64,000 nt of DNA from Lysinibacillus agricola (GCF_016638705.1 NZ_CP067341.1:2359501-2423500), one strand, 5' to 3'; positions 1 to 8,962 are shown, counted from the first letter of the stretch. Notes: generated from the sequence alone by a model not told the origin. Made by a program: numbers and translations.

Positions 1-214
1 CAATGGAAATTTTGTACACATTTTCTAGAACTATATATCATTAATGAGATATTGCAGAATCCTCAAACAGAAATAAAGGGAAAGTTGTTTTAATGAACGA
101 ATGAAACCACCTTTCACTTAACTGAAATTTTATTCCGTTGAAGAGCGCGTTTGTTGAAGATCAACAGTAGAAAATAATCAAACTTTTTTATAAAAATTGA
201 ACAATACTTCACAA

Positions 215-266
215 AAAAAGAATCCATTTTGATCAAACTTTTTTCAAAACAGATTCTTTTTATTTA
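215..266. terminator. Terminator hairpin downstream of cat
   Basis: Long inverted repeat: AAAAAGAATC near 216-223 pairs with GATTCTTTTT at 252-261, and the TTTTG/CAAAA segments extend the stem with two mismatches. A/T runs on both sides allow it to work in either direction. It lies about 100 bases past the stop of the leftward cat gene. The rest of 1-364 shows no gene that I can support. Confidence 0.6.
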
Positions 267-364
267 TTTATCGTAAAATGTAGGCTTGAGAGGTGATTTT
301 AATCAAACTTTATTCCAAACCTACAATAAGCAGGAACGCATTTTTGAGAATTACTGAGAAATAT

Positions 365-1018
365 TCAATCTAATAACCAATCATGGGATTCATCGGCAAA
401 ACTCTGAAGGGAATTCATGAATAAGCTTGCATGATAACCATCACATACAGCGTGGTGCATTTGTAAAGAAACAGGAAGATAAATAGCATTTTCCTTCTGC
501 ACAAATTTACCTGCAGTGATAATCGGTAAAAGGTAATTACCTCCATTATTAATGTTGAGGTTAAAACCAGTAAATGAACTCCATGGAATCATTGATAGGT
601 GAAAAATATTTTCAGGAATAGGGGATTTCGGAAATAAACGTATCCTACCGTTATATTTCTTTAAATCACTTTCGTAATTCTGATGGAACTGTTTAAAATT
701 ATCCGATGTTTCTGTCCAAATGCTCGAAAATGTCTCTGATTCCTCATTAAAAATCGTGTAACTTGGATTTAATTTTTCCCAATAACCTAATTCAGCTTGG
801 CTATTAAAACCCGTTCTAAATACAATATTAGTATTGACAGCTTTTGTCACCATATAAATGAACGCTGGATAAAACTTAAAATTATTATCTTTTATGTTTT
901 TATAAAGAATGCTAATATCTATTTCTGACGTCATACTAAATGTTGTTTGTTGGGTAATATAATGCTCGAAATACTCGTGTCGATGCCAGTTCTTTCGATC
1001 AATTTTATTGAAAATCAT
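365..1018 (-). CDS. cat: Chloramphenicol O-acetyltransferase, type A
   Basis: This 217-residue protein has the usual length for type A CAT, a cytoplasmic trimer that inactivates chloramphenicol by acetyl-CoA-dependent 3-O-acetylation. The active-site motif HHAVCDGYH lies at residues 188-196; His189 should be the catalytic base and Asp193 the structural aspartate. The start is fixed by an AGGAGG site 8 bases upstream of ATG. That site is locked in a perfect 14-bp stem behind a nine-codon leader, the hallmark of drug-inducible cat genes. The gene is a single unit with its own promoter and terminator. It resembles the Gram-positive inducible cat family (pC194/cat-86 type); the exact subtype is not resolved here. 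Confidence 0.95.
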   Translation of the reverse strand: MIFNKIDRKNWHRHEYFEHYITQQTTFSMTSEIDISILYKNIKDNNFKFYPAFIYMVTKAVNTNIVFRTGFNSQAELGYWEKLNPSYTIFNEESETFSSIWTETSDNFKQFHQNYESDLKKYNGRIRLFPKSPIPENIFHLSMIPWSSFTGFNLNINNGGNYLLPIITAGKFVQKENAIYLPVSLQMHHAVCDGYHASLFMNSLQSFADESHDWLLD

Positions 1019-1024
1019 TATTAT

Positions 1025-1063
1025 TTGCCTCCTAAATAGTATTAATTTTTATTTAGGAGGCAA
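1025..1063 (-). promoter_or_regulatory. cat translational attenuator stem-loop
   Basis: Bases 1025-1038 and 1050-1063 are perfect 14-bp complementary arms around an 11-base loop. The 1025-1038 arm contains the cat Shine-Dalgarno sequence, so cat should be silent while the stem is closed. The leader peptide ends inside the other arm, so a drug-stalled ribosome would open the stem. The architecture is seen directly; the mechanism is known for cat-86 and pC194-type cat genes. Confidence 0.93.
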
Positions 1064-1082
1064 TTTTCACTGTTTTTTTCAT
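1053..1082 (-). CDS. cat leader peptide (9 aa)
   Basis: The reading frame encodes MKKTVKIAS, preceded by GAGGGTG six bases before the ATG, and its stop codon lies inside the attenuator stem. Length and placement match leaders of inducible cat genes, in which a chloramphenicol-stalled ribosome frees the cat ribosome binding site. An overlapping frame starting four bases earlier is less likely because its ATG sits only two bases from the Shine-Dalgarno sequence. Confidence 0.85.
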   Translation of the reverse strand: MKKTVKIAS

Positions 1083-1119
1083 TCATTACACCCTCGTTTA
1101 TGATATTGTCTGATAAAAA

Positions 1120-1147
1120 ATTATATCCCATTTTTTGTTACTCAATA
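1120..1147 (-). promoter_or_regulatory. Probable cat promoter
   Basis: On the minus strand TATAAT (1125-1120) follows TATTGA (1147-1142) with a 16-base spacer. Transcription would start about 30 bases before the leader ATG. The -35 is weak, so this is tentative. Confidence 0.5.
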
Positions 1148-1210
1148 TTCTAAATCCTTATTATATAGTAAAGTGGGCTTTCAAGGACAGCCATTAAATG
1201 AACATTACTA

Positions 1211-1732
1211 TTAACGGACAGTCCAATGCCATTTAATAGCATCTTTTTCAACACTTTTGACAAAATCATCTTTCCCGTCGCAATAGCCATTCATATCATT
1301 TGGATACTTTTCGGCAAGCTGACTCTTTAATTCCCCATACTGCCTGCAAACTTCGGGATACTCTCGAAGATAATCTCTAAATGCTAAATGTCTTTCTATT
1401 TCTTCAATGTTGTTATATTGAAAAGCGTGAATTTGGTGTGTGCGATGATCGCCACCTTTACGGAAATATCTTCTTCCAGTTATCCCGAATTCGCCCTTGA
1501 CTTCGTATCCAATCTCTTGAAATTGCTTAGAAAATGAATCCAATTTATTAATATCTTGGACTACTAGTAAAATATCAATAATTGGTTTTGCTTTTAGACC
1601 CGGAACCGATGTACTTCCAATATGAAAACTATTTACTAATTCTTCTTGAAGAATAGCCCTAATAGAATGTTCTTCTTTTTGATAGTCGCTGCTCCAATTG
1701 TGGTTATAATCTACAACTTTTATAAGCTTCAT
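1211..1732 (-). CDS. GrpB/UPF0157 family nucleotidyltransferase-like protein
   Basis: This 173-residue protein carries the GrpB-family signature HIGSTSVPGL at 37-46, followed by KPIIDILL with Asp53. The family belongs to the nucleotidyltransferase superfamily (GS motif then D-x-D/E-like acidic residues), and its physiological reaction is unknown for most members. Length is typical for a single-domain member. The start ATG has GGAG eight bases upstream. No operon partner is evident: cat lies downstream with its own promoter. It probably acts in the cytoplasm; no substrate can be assigned. Confidence 0.85.
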   Translation of the reverse strand: MKLIKVVDYNHNWSSDYQKEEHSIRAILQEELVNSFHIGSTSVPGLKAKPIIDILLVVQDINKLDSFSKQFQEIGYEVKGEFGITGRRYFRKGGDHRTHQIHAFQYNNIEEIERHLAFRDYLREYPEVCRQYGELKSQLAEKYPNDMNGYCDGKDDFVKSVEKDAIKWHWTVR

Positions 1733-1923
1733 TCAATACACTCCATTCTTTGTTTTCATGTTACTTGACAAATTTTATATATTATTAAAGATAATAAAAA
1801 ATCTAATGCATTGTCAATTGTGCTATTTGAAAATAACTACAAAGCAGATGATTCGTTTTTTCGTGGTGTTGAAATGAACGGTTAAGAGTTTGATAGCAAC
1901 TCTTCATCACTCTAAAGGGGAGG

Positions 1924-1957
1924 AAAGCAACGCTCAATCTTTAATTTGCGTTGCTTT
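1924..1957 (-). terminator. Hairpin at the end of the AraC-type gene
   Basis: AAAGCAACGC at 1924-1933 pairs perfectly with GCGTTGCTTT at 1948-1957, overlapping the last codons of the gene. There is no clear U tract in the leftward direction, so it could be a weak terminator or an mRNA-stabilising structure. Confidence 0.4.
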
Positions 1958-3025
1958 AATTAATTCTAAATATTGAGAATCCCCTAAACCATACTGAGGG
2001 AAGAGGTGTAGTAGATTTCGTACGATTTCATGGTGAGATAGATGTTGATGTGTTTGAATATATTTTGTAATTTCGTTGTCGTTTTGCAAAAGTTCTAAAT
2101 ACAATTTGATTCCTTGATACATCACAGGCATCAATTCTACATCTGGCATGCGGTGGTCTACTAACACTGCTTCATATATATCATAATAGTTACCTAAAGT
2201 TATGTCAGTTTCTTTCACATCATATGTTTGCTCTCTCACCGCATGATAGTAAATCGTTCCTTTGAATGATATTTGTTCTAAATACGCTAACACGGTTATT
2301 AAATTCATCTGACAAAACATATCTTCTCCAAACCAAAGAACGATACATTGATATTCTTTTGAAAATAAGGTCTTTTCAAGTGGTGCAACTGTAATTGCTT
2401 CATATTCTGCTAATGAGATTTCATGTCCTGTCGCTCGAACCTGTTTGAATGAGTCGCTAAAAATGGTTTTAATGGTGTCGTGTACACACATCGCTTCATT
2501 AAAAGGTGCGTAATCGCTTTTTCCCATTAATTGTTGAGAACTGAATTCTTCATACATCATTTGTCCATTTAAAATATTCAATACTTCGTGATCAAAAGAC
2601 TCATCCAGACGATTTTGTAAATCTTCAATTTTTAATTTTTTTGAAATGTCCATATAATAATCCCTCGCTTCATTCATAGTGAGTTTTACATATGATTGCA
2701 ATGGTTCAGGACATAAACGAAAGGCATTGGGGCTTACGCCGAATATCTCCTTAAAAGCTCTGGAAAATGCTTCTTGGGATGAATAGCCATGTTTTATTGC
2801 TATCTCAATGATCCTTTCATCTGTTTCTGTAAGAGAGATTGAAGAAAGATAGGTTTTTCTAAGGGTCATATATCGTTTGATGCTAATGCCCGTTATTTGA
2901 TGAAATTTAAAGGAACAATAGTAAGAAGAATAGCCCATTGCTTCACTTAGATTCTTCAGAGAAAAACCCTCAAACAGATGCTCTTCAATCCAATTAATCA
3001 TATCTTGAATCATGTTGTTCATCAT
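1934..3025 (-). CDS. AraC-family transcriptional regulator with C-terminal sensor domain
   Basis: Residues 5-105 form a two-helix-turn-helix AraC/XylS DNA-binding domain at the N terminus (SLKNLSEAMGYSSYYCSFKF, then IAIKHGYSSQEAFSRAFKE and FGVSPNAFR). About 250 residues follow with no obvious catalytic motif and presumably sense a ligand. Having the HTH first is the arrangement of the Rob/YdeE-like branch. AGGAG lies six bases before ATG 3025. The gene stands alone, so its target is unknown. Confidence is high for the family and low for the signal. Confidence 0.85.
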   Translation of the reverse strand: MMNNMIQDMINWIEEHLFEGFSLKNLSEAMGYSSYYCSFKFHQITGISIKRYMTLRKTYLSSISLTETDERIIEIAIKHGYSSQEAFSRAFKEIFGVSPNAFRLCPEPLQSYVKLTMNEARDYYMDISKKLKIEDLQNRLDESFDHEVLNILNGQMMYEEFSSQQLMGKSDYAPFNEAMCVHDTIKTIFSDSFKQVRATGHEISLAEYEAITVAPLEKTLFSKEYQCIVLWFGEDMFCQMNLITVLAYLEQISFKGTIYYHAVREQTYDVKETDITLGNYYDIYEAVLVDHRMPDVELMPVMYQGIKLYLELLQNDNEITKYIQTHQHLSHHEIVRNLLHLFPQYGLGDSQYLELIKATQIKD

Positions 3026-3310
3026 GTATCACTCCTAATATTAATTATAGTGAAGAATGAAAAGGGGTTTTGATATTCGTTGTGTTTTTTGAATGAACCG
3101 AGCTTGAGTCAACGTTAAAGTGGACATGATGTAATATCAAGAATATTGAAACTAAATAAAGAACGAATCTATCAATATATGTATTAATAGATTCGTCAGT
3201 TTGTCGACAAAAGATTAAATTAGCAAAGGTTGAAACTTCACTTTTTTTATACACAATGCTTGTTTCAATGAGTGATAGATTCTAGTTTTTTTTGAATATT
3301 GGCCTTTGAA

Positions 3311-3940
3311 TTATTTCTTGTCTAGAAGTGATTGAATATAGATTTCGGTCATTTTAATTTGTTCTTTCCATAATGAAATGAGCCATTCTGTGTCTTCCAC
3401 CGAGATCAAAAAAGTAGCAAATCCATTTAAATAAGTTACGATTAAATCATTTATTAGTTCAATGTCAGAAGGGGTTAATTGATCACCATAAAAATCATTT
3501 AATAAAAGCTCAAATAAATCAAACGGTGTTTTTTCTCGGTCTTGATTGAAGATAAGATCATCAAACTCTTGATCGTATGAAGATTTCACCACAAATTGCA
3601 TTTGAACATTAATCAGATTCAAGTATTTTTTATTATTTTCATCAATAAAAAAAAGAAAATATTTTAGCATAATATCAGAAAAAGAATCTGTTTCTTTAGA
3701 TTTATTATAAATTTGTTCTAATGCTTCATTCATTAATACATCAGAAAAAATAAAAGCTTCTTGTTGGATAGTCTCCATAGAACCGAAGTGATGAAATACA
3801 CTTGCTTTACTGACATTAGCCTTCTTTGCAATGCTGCTAGCGCTTAGCGCCTCTATCCCGTTTTCTGCAATTAAAGAAATAGTAGCATTCAGTAATGCCT
3901 CTTTTGTTTTATTTCCCTTTTTTTCCCTACCATCTATCAT
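3311..3940 (-). CDS. TetR-family transcriptional repressor
   Basis: The frame is open further upstream, but TAGGAGG seven bases before ATG 3940 sets a 209-residue protein beginning MIDGREKKGNK. The N terminus is a TetR HTH (ALLNATISLIAENGIEALSA, then KKANVSKASVFHHFGSMETI). The rest should be the helical ligand and dimer domain. It is divergent from the M28 peptidase gene at 4147, and two near-identical direct repeats containing an ACCGNTNGGT core lie between them. Autorepression and control of the peptidase are therefore likely but inferred. Confidence 0.88.
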   Translation of the reverse strand: MIDGREKKGNKTKEALLNATISLIAENGIEALSASSIAKKANVSKASVFHHFGSMETIQQEAFIFSDVLMNEALEQIYNKSKETDSFSDIMLKYFLFFIDENNKKYLNLINVQMQFVVKSSYDQEFDDLIFNQDREKTPFDLFELLLNDFYGDQLTPSDIELINDLIVTYLNGFATFLISVEDTEWLISLWKEQIKMTEIYIQSLLDKK

Positions 3941-3980
3941 GAACGTACCTCCTAAGAGAGTGGTTGTCTCATTTTTAATC

Positions 3981-4055
3981 ATTATATCACAAATTAAATT
4001 TGTTGACCGATTGGTTAGTTTTGAGTACAATTTACTTGACCGTTCGGTTAGTTTT
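3981..4055. promoter_or_regulatory. Paired TetR-type operators and repressor promoter
   Basis: TTGACCGATTGGTTAGTTTT (4003-4022) and TTGACCGTTCGGTTAGTTTT (4036-4055) are direct repeats differing at two positions. Each holds a near-palindromic ACCG-N2-CGGT-like core. On the minus strand an extended -10 (TGATATAAT, 3989-3981) for the tetR gene lies just inside, so a bound repressor would cover its -35 region. Confidence 0.7.
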
Positions 4056-4146
4056 TGGTGAACCAATTATTTTTTTAGAGGTTTGGTAGAAATATCAGGG
4101 ATTTTATCAAACTTAGTTTTAGTAAAAGATACGAGGAGAGAAAAAG

Positions 4147-5805
4147 ATGAAAAAAAGAAAATTGCTTTTTTTTGCAATCTTACTAGGTTTGTTAACGTTT
4201 TTTATAAGCTTTAGTCAATTTTTAAGTCCTTCTCAACAAGAAGTGGGGGAAACAGAAAAGGATTTTTCATCGGATCGAGCTCTTAATTATTTAAAAGAAG
4301 TAGCTAAGGAACCACATCCAATAGGCTCGCCAGCGAATAAAAAGGTAAGAGATTATATTGTTAAACACTTTCAAAATATAGATGTGCCTGTTGAAATTCA
4401 AACGAAGCCAGTTAAGGATATTAGTGGTGGGGAGTATGCTTCAGAAATAGGTGCAGAGAATGTTGAAAATATTATTGCAAAAATCCAAGGGACATCCGGT
4501 GATGATAATGCGATTTTATTAACAGCTCATTATGATTCTGAAATAGAAACTCCTGGAGCATCAGATGATGGTTACGGCGTCGTCACAATTATGGAGACAG
4601 CCAGAGCATTAAAACAAATGCCGGCACCTAAAAATACAATCTATTTTGTTTTAACAGACGGTGAGGAGCAAGGTTTAATCGGAGCGAGTGCTTTTCTAGA
4701 TCGAAAAGATATTTTAGACCAAATACGCGTGATGATTAATTTCGAAGCAAGAGGCAATACAGGAGTACCAATGTTGTTTGAAACGAGTTCAAATGATTTA
4801 AAAATGGTGCAATTGTATAAACAGATTGTTCCATACCCAGTGGCATACTCATTTGCTACAGAAATGTATAAAAAGATGCCGAATGATACAGATTTTACCG
4901 AATTAAAAGTGACAAAAAAAATAGGGTATAACTTTGCAAATATGGGTGGTTTAGAGGCATATCACGCAGCGATAGATCATGTAGGAAATAGTGATGAGGA
5001 AACGATTCGTCACTTTGGTGATTATGCTCTTCCTTTAGTGAAAAAGTATATGATGATGGACCCAAAAGAGTTTCAAGCTATAGAAGAAAGTAAAGGGAAT
5101 GCGATTTATTTCCCATTAATGAAAAAAACATTAATCGTGTATTCCGAAAAGTTAGTCATCCCATTGATGATTGTTTTACTTGTCTTAACAGTTACGATAT
5201 TCTTCTTCAGCTTTAAAAAGAAAGTGACACATATTAAAGGGTTTGCTCTTAGTTTATTAGCGATGATTGGTAGTCTTGTTTCCATTTTTATTTTCTATTT
5301 CCTTCTAATTCGTCTTTTAACAATTGTATTTAACGCTAGAATAGATGAAGATAGTATGGTTATATTTGGTACTTATGATCCGTTGATTCTTACGTTGATG
5401 GTCTTACTCACTATTGTGTTTTGTTTCTTTTTTGCGAAGTGGATTTCGAAAAAATGTGGTTCTACGAATTTTGCCATGAGTACGCAAGTTTTATGGATTG
5501 TATTAGCTGTGATCACTAGTTTTACGTTCAAAGGTATTAGTTACGCATTTACGATTCCAGTAATCATTAGCTTACTGTTGATTTTACCAATCCTATTAAA
5601 AGTAAAATGGGCGAAGGCTTTGTATCATTACGTAGCAGTTGCAGGCTGGACAGTTCCAAGTATGTTATTACTTGCGCCAATTATGTATTTGATATATGTT
5701 GCACAAACTATTAGTATAGCCCCTATAATAGCTATTTTAACGGCCATCATTACATTCCCAATAGTTGCAATTGTGAGTTGGTTAATGGCCGAAGAGGAGG
5801 TATAG
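4147..5805 (+). CDS. Membrane-anchored M28-family zinc aminopeptidase
   Basis: This 552-residue protein has an N-terminal signal anchor (7-25), an M28 peptidase domain (about 40-300) and roughly seven C-terminal membrane segments (330-545). Co-catalytic zinc motifs are visible: AHYDSE (His128, Asp130), GASDDG (Asp140), DGEEQG (Glu173/174), NFEARG (Glu200) and AIDHVG (His278). The peptidase domain should face outward and trim peptides. The start has GAGGAG nine bases upstream. The divergent TetR gene and its twin operators suggest regulation by an unknown inducer. The fusion to a multi-span C terminus is seen in other Firmicutes M28 proteins. Confidence 0.9.
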   Translation: MKKRKLLFFAILLGLLTFFISFSQFLSPSQQEVGETEKDFSSDRALNYLKEVAKEPHPIGSPANKKVRDYIVKHFQNIDVPVEIQTKPVKDISGGEYASEIGAENVENIIAKIQGTSGDDNAILLTAHYDSEIETPGASDDGYGVVTIMETARALKQMPAPKNTIYFVLTDGEEQGLIGASAFLDRKDILDQIRVMINFEARGNTGVPMLFETSSNDLKMVQLYKQIVPYPVAYSFATEMYKKMPNDTDFTELKVTKKIGYNFANMGGLEAYHAAIDHVGNSDEETIRHFGDYALPLVKKYMMMDPKEFQAIEESKGNAIYFPLMKKTLIVYSEKLVIPLMIVLLVLTVTIFFFSFKKKVTHIKGFALSLLAMIGSLVSIFIFYFLLIRLLTIVFNARIDEDSMVIFGTYDPLILTLMVLLTIVFCFFFAKWISKKCGSTNFAMSTQVLWIVLAVITSFTFKGISYAFTIPVIISLLLILPILLKVKWAKALYHYVAVAGWTVPSMLLLAPIMYLIYVAQTISIAPIIAILTAIITFPIVAIVSWLMAEEEV

Positions 5806-5822
5806 CAGAGTTTTTAGATAAA

Positions 5823-5860
5823 AAAGGAGAAAAGTGACTTCATCTTCATTTTCTCCTTTC
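5823..5860 (+). terminator. Rho-independent terminator after the M28 gene
   Basis: AAAGGAGAAAA at 5823-5833 pairs with TTTTCTCCTTT at 5849-5859 around a short loop. It also lies where leftward transcription of the downstream glycosyltransferase gene would end, so it may be bidirectional. Confidence 0.7.
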
Positions 5861-5925
5861 CTTTGTCTATTCATAGAGAACAAATATATATTAAGAACGT
5901 GCAAAATAGCTGAACATGGAAGCTT

Positions 5926-7128
5926 TTAAAAATCGTATTGACTTTTAAATTTGAAAATTTCATCAACAGCTTTGTGATACCCACCTGATGTTAGGAAGGA
6001 TTCTCTAATGTTTGCTACAGCTTTATGGATGGAAGAGTTGTTTAACACATGATTGGCAGCTTCATGTAGTTGATTTGCCGTCAAACCTTGTATTTGTAAT
6101 TGAATACCTGCTCCGATATTGGTAACTTGTTCAGCAATTATTGGCTGATCCGCACTGAGTGGAGTTACGATTAGCGGAACCCCGTAATAGAGAGCTTCAT
6201 TGGTACTGTTCATTCCACCATGTGTGATAAATAGTTTGGTGTATTTTAGCAATTCTGTTTGTGGAACATAATTTTTCACAATGAAGTTTTCAGGAATCTC
6301 TCCTAATGCATCAAGTTGGGTTTGTTCCCCGATAGACATGACAACGGTATGCTCAGTATTCTCAAATGCCTTTATACAAAGCTTATAGAAATCAATGGCT
6401 TGATTTAAAACAGTACCGAGTGAAATGTAGATAGGGTTTTTTCCTTTGAATGCAGTAAGGTCGAAGTCTTCTTGCGTTAATCGTGAAGAAATAGACGGGC
6501 CTACAAAATTATAGGATTGGTCAAAAGCTTCTCCAGAAGGTTGAAATTCTCTAGTTGTATAAACGATTGTCAGTGGTGCCGGGTTACAGAAAACTTCATA
6601 CGGAGAATTGATTTCAACACCATATTTTTCTTTGATTTTTGTCGTCAGGTTTAGAAAATCATTATTGATCCTTGTTAAATCTTCAGTTGGGACATTTTGT
6701 GAAAGATGCTCTAATGTTTGATCAAATGATTGTTTAGTCTCTGCGAAAGATGTACATGAATTGATTGCTGGAAGCTTCAGGATTTTGGCAAGTAAATGCC
6801 CACAACCAAACATAGAATCGTGGATGATGTAATCAAAATGCTCTCCTTTAATCTGTTCAAGTACGCTTGGTATGACGACATCTGCAGTAAGTAAAAGTCC
6901 ATTGACCCTTTCGAGCAAATGATTTCTTCCACCTGAGATAAAAGCTTTTATAAATTTTTGACCATCAAATGTGCGCACAGTCGCTCCTGTTTTCTCAAAA
7001 CGCTCTCGAAAAGCTTCTATTGTAAAGTACACGACCTCTTCTCCTCGCGAAATGAGCTCCTGTACAACGCCAATAGTTGGATTGATATGTCCTTCTGATC
7101 CACCATTAATAAATAAAACACGTGCCAA
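5926..7128 (-). CDS. Macrolide-type UDP-glycosyltransferase (MGT family, GT1)
   Basis: This GT-B fold glycosyltransferase of about 400 residues starts MARVLFINGGSEGH. The frame extends three codons further to a GTG, but AAGGAG sits eight bases before the TTG at 7128, which is preferred. The UDP-sugar signature HGGMNSTNEALYYGVPLIVT and SADQP lie near residues 303-332. Relatives (B. subtilis YjiC, Streptomyces MGT/OleD) glucosylate macrolides, flavonoids and other phenolics in the cytoplasm. Next to a cat gene it may contribute to detoxification, but the acceptor cannot be read from sequence. Confidence 0.88.
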   Translation of the reverse strand: MARVLFINGGSEGHINPTIGVVQELISRGEEVVYFTIEAFRERFEKTGATVRTFDGQKFIKAFISGGRNHLLERVNGLLLTADVVIPSVLEQIKGEHFDYIIHDSMFGCGHLLAKILKLPAINSCTSFAETKQSFDQTLEHLSQNVPTEDLTRINNDFLNLTTKIKEKYGVEINSPYEVFCNPAPLTIVYTTREFQPSGEAFDQSYNFVGPSISSRLTQEDFDLTAFKGKNPIYISLGTVLNQAIDFYKLCIKAFENTEHTVVMSIGEQTQLDALGEIPENFIVKNYVPQTELLKYTKLFITHGGMNSTNEALYYGVPLIVTPLSADQPIIAEQVTNIGAGIQLQIQGLTANQLHEAANHVLNNSSIHKAVANIRESFLTSGGYHKAVDEIFKFKSQYDF

Positions 7129-7456
7129 TTCTATCACTCCTTAGGTAAGATGTTTTCTAGGTTGTGTAAGAGTAAGGGTTACTGTCCCGTATTCATTGCT
7201 TCACTATGTTAAAACACCGTGAGTTCTTTTAGCAAGTGCAAGTTATTTATTTTTTTAAGATGAATAGTCTATGTTTATGGTAAAAAATAGTAAGAGAAGA
7301 AAATATATACTCATTAAATAACGGTATTGAGCAAAGACATTCTCTAAAACTATAGAGGAATTCTTGCCTTGATTAAAGAAATTGAACTATCAGTCAGATT
7401 TATTCAGAACAAATTTAGTGTTAATTCCTAAGACAAACTAATAAGGAGAAACTGAA
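7129..7456. other. Intergenic region without a recognised element
   Basis: About 330 A+T-rich bases between a leftward and a rightward gene. It must hold both promoters, but I see no strong -35/-10 pair, hairpin or repeat. Confidence 0.5.
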
Positions 7457-7996
7457 TTGCAAATTGAAAAAATTTTTGAATATGAAATTAATGGCCAATT
7501 GAGAACCGAGTTACAGCAGTTATTAGTAGAGTGTTTTACAGATGAATATCCAAAAGACAGGATTTACTTTAAGCAATTACCGCATTTTAGGTTCATAGCT
7601 ATTGATGACAAAAATGAACTTGTTGGTCAAGTGGGCTTGGATTATAGAGTAATGAATTTAAACGGGAAACCTATAAGGGTTCTTGGCATAATTGACTTAT
7701 GTGTATCAAAAATGAAGCGGTCACAGGGAATAGGTTCATTAATACTCTCTAATATAGATGATTTCTGTGAAGGGAAGTCAGTTGATTTTTTACTCTTGTT
7801 TGCAGATAACAAAAAATTGTACTTAAATGCAGGATTCAAGTCTGTTAATAATGAGTGTACATGGTTCAAAATCGACGATGAAAATCAAACGACTTACGGA
7901 ATAGGACATGAAAAAATGAATGAACTAATGATTAAAGAAGTGGGCAATATCAAATGGGAAAATGGCAAGGTCGATTTATTAGGATATCTTTATTAA
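7457..7996 (+). CDS. GNAT acetyltransferase resembling AAC(2')/NodA-type proteins
   Basis: This 179-residue protein begins with TTG, with AAGGAG eight bases upstream. The GNAT acetyl-CoA loop is visible as SKMKRSQGIGSLIL (about 86-99), preceded by LVGQVGLDYRVM and IIDLCV, and followed by KLYLNAGFKSV. The order LVGxV, GIIDLCV, RxQGIG and a C-terminal xVDLLGYLY tail recalls aminoglycoside 2'-N-acetyltransferases of similar length. That assignment is a pattern match only, and other small amines are possible acceptors. The gene stands alone with its own ribosome binding site. Confidence 0.75.
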   Translation: MQIEKIFEYEINGQLRTELQQLLVECFTDEYPKDRIYFKQLPHFRFIAIDDKNELVGQVGLDYRVMNLNGKPIRVLGIIDLCVSKMKRSQGIGSLILSNIDDFCEGKSVDFLLLFADNKKLYLNAGFKSVNNECTWFKIDDENQTTYGIGHEKMNELMIKEVGNIKWENGKVDLLGYLY

Positions 7997-8052
7997 GCTA
8001 AGGGTTATTCATTTGAAAGCATAGACTTATTAATTTAAGATGAGACAACTTT

Positions 8053-8097
8053 AAAAAGTCTTGTTGCATAAATAAGTGTAGCAAGATTTTTATTTTT
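8053..8097 (+). terminator. Probable terminator after the GNAT gene
   Basis: AAAAAGTCTTG near 8053-8064 can pair with CAAGATTTTT near 8084-8093, followed by more T-rich sequence. The pairing is imperfect. Confidence 0.4.
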
Positions 8098-8218
8098 ATA
8101 CTGAAATATGGCTTTAACTGTCCTCTTTATTGCTAATTTTAGATGTAATTTATGATAGGGAAAGGTTTATGAAATAGCAAACGATCAGGACTGTTTTCAT
8201 TATTTCATAGGTAAAGAC

Positions 8219-8249
8219 TTGAGGTTCACACGTTGAGAAGCTTTATAAT
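8219..8249 (+). promoter_or_regulatory. MerR-type promoter, copy 1
   Basis: TTGAGG (8219-8224) and TATAAT (8244-8249) are separated by 19 bases instead of 17. The spacer holds a dyad (TTCACACGTTGAGAA). Overlong spacers with an internal dyad are the hallmark of promoters activated by MerR-family regulators. It lies upstream of the GNAT gene at 8407 and the MerR gene at 8963, the best candidate activator. Confidence 0.8.
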
Positions 8250-8406
8250 TTCTTTTATCTAGTAGTTATTTCTTTTAAATTTTTGTGTTGTAATCTCATT
8301 TATTACATAGGTCTATCCCTTTTACATAAATCAAATATGTGGAATAATGCATCCTATTGGTGAGACGATATTTATCGTGATAAGCATCTAACAAAGGAGA
8401 AATGTG

Positions 8407-8919
8407 ATGATGAACGAAAGAGAGTTTGATAAAATTTTTGCACTTATGGAGGCATCATTTCCAGAAAGTGAGCGGAGAACATATGCGGGACAGAAGGAGT
8501 TGCTGACCGATCCACATTACCGTTTCATTACGGAAACGGATAACAACAACCAAATTGAAGCTTTTTTAGCGGCATGGGAATTTCCTTTGTTCCGATTTGT
8601 GGAGCATATTGCTGTCGATCCGATCATGCGTGGAAGTGGCATAGGTGGAAAAATAATGGCCACGTATATCGAAGAGTCAAAAAAGCCCATTCTTTTGGAG
8701 GTGGAGTATCCTGACACGGAATTGGCGCAACGGAGAATAGGCTTTTATGAGCGATTGGGTTTTCGTCTCAATCCTTTCGACTATGTACAGCCTCCTCTTC
8801 AGAAAGGGCAGGACGATTTACCACTTAAAATCATGAGCTACCCTCAACTTTTAACGGATGGAGAGTTTGCCCTTTACAGAGAAATTCTATATTCAAATGT
8901 GTATAAGGTTAAGGGTTAA
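8407..8919 (+). CDS. GNAT-family N-acetyltransferase
   Basis: This acetyltransferase of about 170 residues contains the acetyl-CoA pyrophosphate loop VDPIMRGSGIGGKIM (about 74-88) and a C-terminal RRIGFYERLGF segment, both typical of GNAT proteins. Three in-frame starts are available; AAGGAG is 4, 7 and 10 bases from GTG 8404, ATG 8407 and ATG 8410, so 8407 is preferred. It is probably co-transcribed with the MerR gene 43 bases downstream, both under the MerR-type promoter at 8219. The substrate is unknown. Confidence 0.82.
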   Translation: MMNEREFDKIFALMEASFPESERRTYAGQKELLTDPHYRFITETDNNNQIEAFLAAWEFPLFRFVEHIAVDPIMRGSGIGGKIMATYIEESKKPILLEVEYPDTELAQRRIGFYERLGFRLNPFDYVQPPLQKGQDDLPLKIMSYPQLLTDGEFALYREILYSNVYKVKG

Positions 8920-8962
8920 CATTTTATTGAGCTAAACGGTTCAATCAAAAGAGGTGTTATTG

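Noticed and set aside
3045-3254. 69-codon minus-strand frame between the AraC and TetR genes
   Set aside because: No ribosome binding site and no protein-like conservation pattern; probably chance.
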